Positions 1-8,600 of a DNA stretch of 64,000 bases are shown here, in pieces. The notes beneath the pieces were generated by a model. The model did not search any database. It was given only the letters and a program-made list of their open reading frames with translations, and was not told the DNA's origin. Positions within the stretch are counted from its first letter, which is position 1, and each line of letters starts with the position of its first letter. This DNA comes from Pseudanabaena sp. GTDB lineage: Bacteria; Cyanobacteriota; Cyanobacteriia; Pseudanabaenales; Pseudanabaenaceae. The stretch lies in the NCBI GenBank assembly GCA_003249015.1, contig QBLS01000012.1, forward strand, positions 60,913 to 124,912, in the 5' to 3' direction. The position numbers were made by a program, and so were the translations under genes.

Positions 1-1161
1 TAACCAAGGTTGCCCTTCTGGATGTTCGGCAAGATATTCATTTTGCTGCTGCTGAATTTTCATTAAGCGATCGCAAAGATCGTCACTGGCGGCTTGGGGT
101 AGCAAGGCTCCGTAACTAAAACCAATCAGATCAGAAAGCAGGCGATCGCGAAAGATAATGGCAAGATCCCCATGCACGGTTTCCAGTCGATAGGGCTGAT
201 AGAGCAGGTGGGGCGCATTGATCGAGCCGCGTTCATCACGACGGAAGTAGTGCCCCAGACTCCAACCGAGTACCCCTTCGTCAGAACAGAGCCAAGAAAA
301 TCCTTGTTTGGAAACATGGGGCAATATAGCAGGGCTAACCGACTGCTCCGATGGCCATAACCCTCTGGGATCGCAACTAAAGTGCTGACGATATAAGTCC
401 TTAGCCTTTTCCAAGTGCAGAGTAATATCTGGCTCATGGCGAAATCGCTGATTGGGCAGATACATTTGCGGCACGGCAATCCGACCTGCTTGGGTGTCGG
501 CAATCAGCGGCATGATCGGGTGCGTGTAAGGTGTGGTGGTAATTTCTAACTGCCCATCTTTTTGCATTTGTCGGTGTTGCGGCAATATTCGTGCAATGAT
601 TTCCCGTTGCTTGCTGTAAATTCTTTGGCGATCGGCGAGAGTAAATTCTTTGCCCCGTTCAAACCATTCGGCAATTTCGGGATCAGCATCACGAAACAGG
701 GGATCAATCCATGTCAGGTTATGCCAAGCGAGGAGATCACTAAAGTCAGTCACTAGCCAATGGTTAACGCACCATTCAATACCGTAGGCTTGCTTTTGAG
801 CTAGTAAGTCGGCATAGCGAGGGTAAGGCTCGATCATCGTTTGATGATTGGCATCGAAGAAATGCTCAACGATGAAATGTTTTTGAGTTCTCGTGAGCGT
901 GTCAACTGGTGTTAAGGTCAGGGCTAGATAGGGATCAAATGCTTTCCCCTCCACATAGTCTTGCAGTTGTAGGATCAACGATGGCACAAGATTAATTGTT
1001 TGATGTAGCTTGGGATATCTTGACAACATTACAGCTAGATCCAAATAATCTTTTACGCCATGCAACCTCACCCAAGGCAGATGGTACTTACCTGCGATCG
1101 CACTTTTGTAGAGAGGTTGGTGTTGGTGCCAGATAAATGCGATATGTAGAGGATATGACAT
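1..1161 (-). CDS. Glycoside hydrolase family 57 protein (5' part, runs off window)
   Basis: Partial gene reading leftward off the window edge: 387 codons are open from an ATG and no stop is reached. GH57 enzymes are retaining alpha-glucan-active amylases, branching enzymes or glucanotransferases, usually cytoplasmic in cyanobacteria. Visible GH57 marks are HQHQP at residues 12-16 (conserved region 1), PYTHP near 211, and GLWPSEQSVSP with Glu near 272, the usual position of the catalytic nucleophile. The start MSYPLHIAF is typical of the family. The catalytic acid region lies beyond the window, so the exact activity cannot be assigned. The ATG lies only 3 bp from the divergent ATG of the next gene. 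Confidence 0.85.
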   Translation of the reverse strand, partial: MSYPLHIAFIWHQHQPLYKSAIAGKYHLPWVRLHGVKDYLDLAVMLSRYPKLHQTINLVPSLILQLQDYVEGKAFDPYLALTLTPVDTLTRTQKHFIVEHFFDANHQTMIEPYPRYADLLAQKQAYGIEWCVNHWLVTDFSDLLAWHNLTWIDPLFRDADPEIAEWFERGKEFTLADRQRIYSKQREIIARILPQHRQMQKDGQLEITTTPYTHPIMPLIADTQAGRIAVPQMYLPNQRFRHEPDITLHLEKAKDLYRQHFSCDPRGLWPSEQSVSPAILPHVSKQGFSWLCSDEGVLGWSLGHYFRRDERGSINAPHLLYQPYRLETVHGDLAIIFRDRLLSDLIGFSYGALLPQAASDDLCDRLMKIQQQQNEYLAEHPEGQPWL

Positions 1162-1164
1162 AGG

Positions 1165-1791
1165 ATGACTGGCAATATGACTGGCAATACTTTTAGAAAT
1201 TGTGACACACCTACTCCTAGTTCAATCCAAAGACTTTCTGTAAAAGTAATGATAGTTAGTCTTAGCTTATGCTTAATGGGTTGTGTACCTGCTAATTCTG
1301 ATCAAGTTTCTCCGAACCCATCACCAACAGCGATCCCCAAGACTCCTGAAGCTCAAAAGCCCTTAAATAAGCCACAGGAAACTGCTGAATTAGCGCAGTA
1401 TTTACCCATTACCGCGATCGCCAATATTGCAGGTCGAGAGATTCAGCTAGAAGTAGCCGCTACCCTAAGTCAGCAGCAAAAGGGGTTAATGTTCCGCCCA
1501 CCCCTAGCCGATGATCGCGGAATGTTGTTTCCCTATCAACCAGCGCGTTTAGTCGCCTTCTGGATGAAAAACACACCTTCGCCGTTGGATATTATTTTTT
1601 TACTAGATGGTGAAGTTAAGGCGATCGCCCGCAATGTTTCTATGTGCAAGAGTGATCCCTGCCCTATCTATCCAAGCAATGGAGTTGTTGCAGACAATGT
1701 GATTGAGGTGAGGGCTGGGCTAACTACCGAGATGGGTTTGCAAGAAGGCGATCGCATTGCCATCAAATTCTTGTTGCCAAAAAATCAATGA
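1165..1791 (+). CDS. DUF192 family lipoprotein
   Basis: 208 codons. The C-terminal two thirds (about residues 80-205) match DUF192 (PF02643): GLMFRPPLADDRGMLF, then FWMKNTPSPLDIIFL and the final AGL...GDRI segment. Ahead of it is a hydrophobic stretch ending in the lipobox LMGC near residue 40, followed by a Pro/Ser/Thr-rich linker, so an envelope-anchored lipoprotein is likely. The function of DUF192 is not established. The first ATG is almost abutted to the divergent GH57 start; an in-frame ATG at 1177 is an equally good start, and the one at 1249 leaves too short an n-region. Family call firm, role unknown. Confidence 0.85.
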   Translation: MTGNMTGNTFRNCDTPTPSSIQRLSVKVMIVSLSLCLMGCVPANSDQVSPNPSPTAIPKTPEAQKPLNKPQETAELAQYLPITAIANIAGREIQLEVAATLSQQQKGLMFRPPLADDRGMLFPYQPARLVAFWMKNTPSPLDIIFLLDGEVKAIARNVSMCKSDPCPIYPSNGVVADNVIEVRAGLTTEMGLQEGDRIAIKFLLPKNQ

Positions 1792-1982
1792 CCACTATAA
1801 TTCTATGGAAGTAATTTTGCGATCTCTGTAGCCTACAATCAGCGATTCTGATTTCTAGTTTTTGAGCGCCTTTGCTGAAACTCCATAAATCAATTTTTTG
1901 AAATTAGAGCTGCTAAATTGCCATGAATTTTAATGACAAACATCTTCCATAGGTGTAATACTTGTGTGATTGGTGGTGAATC

Positions 1983-2501
1983 TTGAGTGAACGTAGAGTA
2001 AGAAAGATGACAGCTAGCAGAGTGCCTGAGCCACAAAGATATCGCCAACCAAGCGATCGCCGCAATCAAAGTTTAAATAAAGGTCGGCAAAAAGCTAGCA
2101 ACCAAAACGTTAAGCGAATGCCACGCACCAACTCGTTCCCACTTCCCATGTGGTTGCGAATGTTGATGAGGGCGCAAAAGCTTTCTATTGCTGCTACCGT
2201 TTTACTCACTGTGTCGGTGTTTGCGATCTACGGCTGGACAGTATATGCCCAAGAGCAGTGGAATCAACAGTACAAGAAGCTAGAACAACTAAAGCGACAA
2301 GAGCGGCAGTTAACTAATGCAGCAGGTGCTTTTGACAATGAACTGTTGAAGTCGATTCAGAAGCAACCAGGCGATCTAGTTCGTGAGAGTCCCGAAAAGT
2401 CAATTTTTTTGAAAGCCGCACCGCTTCGTCCTAAAAGAGAAGCACCTTCTACTATCTCGGAGATGCCCAGAGATAAACCTAACGAAAGTTTAGGCTATTA
2501 A
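1983..2501 (+). CDS. Small single-pass membrane protein, FtsL-like architecture
   Basis: 172 residues from a TTG codon; an in-frame ATG at 2007 is the alternative start. A basic N-terminal tail (about residues 1-60, rich in R, K, Q, N) leads into one membrane segment (LSIAATVLLTVSVFAIYGW, about 75-93), then a coiled-coil-prone stretch (EQWNQQYKKLEQLKRQERQL) and a Pro-rich tail. This is the topology of FtsL/DivIC-type bitopic division proteins, but no sequence motif proves it, and I do not recognise the family beyond being a conserved-looking cyanobacterial protein. It ends just before a strong hairpin. Confidence 0.6.
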   Translation: MSERRVRKMTASRVPEPQRYRQPSDRRNQSLNKGRQKASNQNVKRMPRTNSFPLPMWLRMLMRAQKLSIAATVLLTVSVFAIYGWTVYAQEQWNQQYKKLEQLKRQERQLTNAAGAFDNELLKSIQKQPGDLVRESPEKSIFLKAAPLRPKREAPSTISEMPRDKPNESLGY

Positions 2502-2505
2502 ACCC

Positions 2506-2592
2506 AAAATTAATTAGCGGCGCTCTGCGCCGCTAATTAATTTTGAAATTTTTAGAGAGTGGTGGCGCTTCGCGCCGCCACTCTGTTTTTTT
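2506..2592. terminator. Two tandem hairpins between convergent genes
   Basis: First palindrome 2506-2544: arms of 18 bp, loop TCT, perfect; inner core AGCGGCGC. Second 2556-2584: arms of 13 bp, loop TTC, one wobble pair, core GGCGCTTCGCGCC, then a T-run to 2592. Placed between the convergent 172-residue gene and the giant TpsA gene; the T-run suits rightward transcription. Members of the dispersed palindrome family. Confidence 0.6.
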
Positions 2593-2607
2593 AATCAAGA
2601 AATGGCG

Positions 2608-5600
2608 TTATAACCAGTTGCCGATCAAGATAAATGATGACCAAAAGAAGGGATGACTGAGATTAATCTCATTGATATTGAGTGTTGATAGAGGGACTGT
2701 TGGTAATTTGGGAATGCCTAAAATATTGCCATTCTCAATTCTGACTTTTCCTGACAGCATATCAATTTGCGCTCTTTGTAGAGCGATCGCCTTAGTAATA
2801 TTTTCAGGGAAGCTATTGTAGAACTGGATCATTAGGGGTGCAGTGCCTGAGTCAGAAACCTCCCACAATGAGGCAAGCACACTCTTTGCTCCTGAGCTAA
2901 TCGCCAGACCACCTAAGCCCAAATTTTGTCCAACCGCAGTCTGGCAAGCACTGAGGGTAAGCATTTCCACCAGAGGACTATCAAATCGCAAGCTAGGAAT
3001 ACGATCTATGGGGAGGCGTTCGTTCCAGAACTGGATAAAAGCCCCTTTAGCATTATTGCTGGTGAATTGGGCATGGGTTGCTAGGTGCAGGACGGCAAAA
3101 TTACCCTGACGACGCTTATCTTGCAAGTTATTGACCGTAAACTCCTGATCGAAGTAGGAACTGCTCTTTAGAGCTTGGGAACTAATTGTACTGACTTCGA
3201 TTTTTACTGAAGGAAGCGCTGAGAAGCCCTGCATTTCTTCGGTTAATCCCATCGCTAAGATGCTGTTGAGATTGCGATCGCGATTTTCTAATCGAGAGAC
3301 TCGTAAGTAGGGAAGATTGGCAAGAGCATATTTTTCGACGAGGAATTGTTTCCCATCATGCAGTGCTGCTACAGGGATCACTCGCAAACCACCATCCATC
3401 ACAAATACTAGAGTTGGTGGCAGCTTTTCTGCTACCTGCTCGGAATTGACTTGGGTCTTTGGCTGAAACTGATCTTGCAAAGTTTGGAGACGATCTTGAT
3501 AGGGACGCACCAACCAGTTATATAACTGTTGAGACTGTTCCAGATAGTCTTGGGAGCTAGCGTCACGAATATTGTTGGCAAAGTCAAGAATTACAGGTAC
3601 GATTTCGTCCTCTTTGGCTTCGGTAACAAACTCACGGAATGGTCTGCCCATGCCCTTTGGTGGAATAATCATTAACTCAAGGCGATCGTCCAGAATAATC
3701 GGATAAACCACCGTTGTCGCGCTGCCTGACAGTTGAGAAACCTCATCAAGTTCCTGTTGCAATTGCTCAATATTTTTGATCTGTGGTGTTAGGGTTTCAC
3801 CCAGATAGTTCTCATAAGCCGAGAGATGCCCCTTTTCAATTTCATTAAACGCCGCCTCAAAGTTACCTAGGGCTAGATATTCTCCAGCTTTGACATTACT
3901 GATTTTACTAATGTCTAGAAATGGGAAGTCTGTACTGCTGATAACTATGGGTGAAATTGAAGCCACAATGATCGGATTAATTGGTGTGATTGTCTGATTA
4001 CTATCTGGATCTGAAGGTGGAGTAGAGGGAGGAACTACGGGCGGGGTAACGGGGGGGACTACAGGTGGAACAAAGACACCTTGTCCAGGAGTGATTGATA
4101 TATTGCCTTGAGTGAAGAAGCCAGCTCCATTGGGAATGCCTGTAAATGAAAGGAGTGAACCTGATCCAGTGACAATAGCTCCAACAGTTCCATTGATGGG
4201 GTCTGGGCTATTTACTCGAAAAGCATTGGGGTCAAATACTGAGGAGATGCCATGTTGGATGCTAACCGTACCTGTTCCATTCGTACAGATTGTCGCCCCA
4301 GCGCAAGGGTTGCCAGTCGCAAAAGTTACAACTCCTCTTCCCGAGACATTGCCACCCGTAGAGACAATGTTAATATTGCCACCACCGCCCAAGGTAATAT
4401 TGCCAGTAGAATTAATACTAGTAAAGGTTACATTACCAACGGGATCGAGGATTACATTACCACCTCTACCTGTCGAACCTTGAGCGGCGATCGCCCCTGT
4501 AGTAATGGCAGTTTCAGCAATTACCACTACATTTGCACCATTGTTGCTACCAGAAGTAGTGAGATTGCCAGTAGTGACTGCTCCCGTCCTGCTCGTTAGA
4601 GAAATGCTGTTGCCATTAGCAAAGAGAGAACTAGTATTAATATTCTTGGTTGTAATATCGCCCGATGTAATTAAGGTTACTCGACCTGGGTCGATGGACT
4701 GGGTATTTAATGAGATATTTCCAGTGGTAATTTTGGCTCCACTACCTGTTGTGGTTAGAGAGATACTACCCGCACCGAATGCGGTAGCTCCATTGACATC
4801 TCCCAGAATGATGTCTGATGCTGATCTTAATGTAATGGTTCCATTGGGAATAAAAGATTGAAATGAACTATCTAATCCGCCGATCGCTCCTGAACTAAGG
4901 TCTATCTTGCCAGTATTACTGGTTAGGCTGATATTTATTGGCTGTGTATTAGAAAAAACAGAAGCATTAGAGATCGTAACATTACCAAAACTCAGTACAC
5001 CTGTGGAGATAATATCGCCTTGGGATTGCACCGTAATGTTTCCGCCATTTCCACCACCACCACTGCGACGGGCACTGATACCAGCAAATTGGACTTTTCC
5101 ATTGCTGCTAGTTAAGAGGACTGAGCCTGCATTTCCACTAAAGCTAGAACTCAGATTAGGCGTATTGATCGTTCCTGTTGAAATATCTCCTACGGCTTGA
5201 ATTGTTAGAAGACCTCCATCCCCAGTTTGGGAAGCATCGATACCAGTTTGAATTAATCCTGTACTAACATTCCCATTACCGACAGGGCTAGTAATAATGG
5301 TAATGTTAGACCCATCACCTTGAGCGAAAATAGACCTAGTGACAATATTTTGTAATGCTGTGAGTGTGATATTACTACTATCTCCAGTACTTGCTAAATC
5401 GTTGAGGCTTGTGTCGATACTACCAAGACTGCTTTGAAGCGTTATATTGCCATTATTGCCATTAGCAAATACGCCTCTGGTGGTAATGTTGCCCGCTGCA
5501 ATTAGGTTGATCGTGCCACCAGTACCGTTACTTGTAGTTGTCGTCGTCAAGTCTCCTGTGGTGGTATCGATCGCTCCTGATTGACTTTCTAATTTAATCG

Positions 5601-8600
5601 AACCTCCATCTAAAGCTCTGGAAAATATGCCCGATGTAGTGACGTTGTTTCTAGCTGTGAAAGTAATCGCGCCACCACCTGCATCAATATCACCAGCACT
5701 GGTATTAATCGCGCCATTGTTGCTAGTGAAGGTGATGGAGTTTGGTGTGCCAGTGCCACCTGTATTGATAAAAGTGGCTACAGCGGGATTGGGAGTCGTG
5801 CCTACACCAGTGATAATGTCCCCAAATGCTTGGAAGTTCACACTTCCTGAAGTACCATTGCTGGTTGTTGTACTTATCCGTCCAGAACTAACGTTAATAC
5901 CGCCTGTATTGCTAGTTAAAGAGACATTACCGCCATTGCCTGCGCCTGTAAAAGTGGCGATCGCATAATCTTGTCCGCCAATAGTAGTATTGCCTGTGGT
6001 CTGGATACTATTCCTTGCTTGAATACTGACATTTCCAGCATTGCTACCTGAGGACCGAGTGATGACACTGTTAACCGAAACGCTACCGTTGTTAGCAGAG
6101 ATAGTGACATTTCCTGATGGAGAAACACTAAAATCCGTAGTATTCAGTTTGCCTGTCGTGACATTGGCATTGGTACTAGTCACAATAATATCTTTACTAG
6201 GATTAGTCACATCGCCAATATTGACATTTTGACTGGCAATAAATGTAATCGTATTACTTCCATTTGTGACTATAGGAGCCGATGCAATGATACTTCCCTG
6301 AGAAATGAGTCCAGTGCTATCGATATTGCCAAACCCATCGGCTTGAATGATTGTCTTTTGCAAGAAAGTAGGTATTGGAGACACAATACTAATCTGTGCG
6401 CCAAAGTCGCCACCAATGATTAAGGAACCTAGACCTCCTGCTTGGACATTGATTAAGTCGGTTTCTGTCAGCGTAAATGTACCTGCGACATTGGTCGTGC
6501 CGCCTAGCTGGATATTTACTGTGGCGCTACTAGGAGCAAGAGTGAGGGCATTGATACCCGATACATTATTACCAAAATCAATTTCATTGGTGCTGAGTTT
6601 GAGGTCACGTCCGCCGCCGTTAAGAGTGGAACTAAAAGCGATCGTGCCTTGAGTGATGCCCGAATCAGCGGCAGTTAGGATCGCATTCCCTGTAAGCACC
6701 ACAGGACTATTGAAGGTGATCGTGGTTCCGCGAATCTCTCCCGTTAACTGAACTTCACCAGCATTCTGCTGTTGAAAAATAGGAGTTTCAATTAGAGTAT
6801 TAGCATCCGTAAGTTTTAAAATCCCTGTATTCGTAATATCTACTCTTTCAGCAAGTAAACGCTGACTCAATGTAACATTTCGCGCATTTCTAATTTCAAA
6901 GTTAGAGGGCTGAACGCTTGTTTCCCCCAAGAGGATGTCACTGTTAGGGGAGTCAATAATCAAGTCACCGCCGATTAATAAAGATGCGGTGCGAAGGTCG
7001 ATCGTACTACCCGAGATCGCGCCTCCAGCCACAATATTTAAACCAGCATTCGGTAAGGTGCTACCACTCTCAAGGGTGATATTGCCACCTTGCCCTGTAA
7101 CACTATTAGCCTGTATATCCGTAAGTCCATTAATGCCGCGAGTGAGGTCAGCTTTAACGCTAATATCACCTGCTTTTCCATTTTGGGTATTGGTGTTAAT
7201 GGAAGCGATCGCGATATCTCCACCAGCAGTAAGACTGACATTGCCTGAACCTGTGCTAATGCCCTGTGACGTGGCAAGGATGGTATTGCCTGTGATGTTG
7301 CCATTGGTTGCGGCGATCGTGACATTGCCGCCAGTGCCATTATTTCCATCGGTTTTAATATCCCGAAATAGAATACTATTAGCAGCTTGAAAGGTGACGG
7401 CTCCTGCATTTCTGGCAGTGGTAATTACATCTAGCAAGCCTGAGCCTGTGATATTGCCATTTTGACTGATGACGGTAATCGCTTTGGAGTCATTACCACC
7501 CAAAACTCTGCTATCAAAGGTAATTGCGCCATTGGCAAAGATATCCTGTGCTGCCGTGAGTGAGATTAAGCCTGATGTGCCTGTGGTGCTAGATGTGTCT
7601 AGGTTGCCATTGATAAAGAGAGCGCCGCCACTATTGAGAATGAGATCTCCAGAATTTATGGTTGAGTTGGTTTGAATTTGATTGACGGTGAGATTTCCTA
7701 TGGTGGTGAAAGAAATACTATTAGCAGCGATCGCCTGATTTGCCAAAATGCTACCTGCATTAATCGTTAGCGTTCCTAAATTAGTTGTTGCGCCGATATT
7801 ACCAAGGTTAATCGCTCCATTGCCCGAATCAAGGGTTAGGTTCTGTGTGCCATTTATATTGGCATCTTGGAGAGCGATCGCGCCGCCTGTGGTAGTACCT
7901 GTTGATAGGAATTTAGTTGGATTGGTTAAAGAGAGGTTGCCAGCGATCGTGATGTTGCCAGCAGTTCCATTTTTTGCAGACGTACAGATATTTGACCCAA
8001 CACAGGGATCGAGGTTAATTCCAGGCGCTTCTGGAACTGTACTAGGAATTGTGTTAGGAATTTGGATGGTTCCAGCAGTAGAAGTAATCGTTACATCCCC
8101 ACCCTTAGTATTACCAAGGTTGAGAATAAATCCAGCCGTAATATCATTGACAGCATTAAGTGTCACATTCCCGCTAGTACCCAATAACGCTGCACTTCCT
8201 ACCGTTGTCAAATTAATCGAATTACCAGTGATTTGAATATCACCACCCTTGCCAGTTCCAAAAACAGTCCCCGCCCCCACATTCACCGCCGAAACACTTC
8301 CATTCGCTGTCAGAACGAGATCGTTACCATTGCCAGTTCCTCTTAATACTCCTGATGAGATGTTGCCAGAAGCCGCAATTAATCCATTTTGGCTAGTGAT
8401 GCTGATTTTGCCAGCATTGCCTGTGGCTGTTGTTTCAGTGATGCTATTATCCGCAGAAATCAAATTGACATCGCCAAAAGCGGAAATTGTAATATTGCCA
8501 GCATTACCTGTGCTGTTGACCGCAGATATCCCTGCGATGATGTCAGTAGTTGTAATGTTGCCATTGGTACTAGTTAATGAAACGTCACCTGTCGCCCCTG

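Noticed and set aside
126..503. 125-codon leftward frame near the window start
   Set aside because: It lies inside the GH57 reading frame, which carries clear family motifs on the same strand in another phase.
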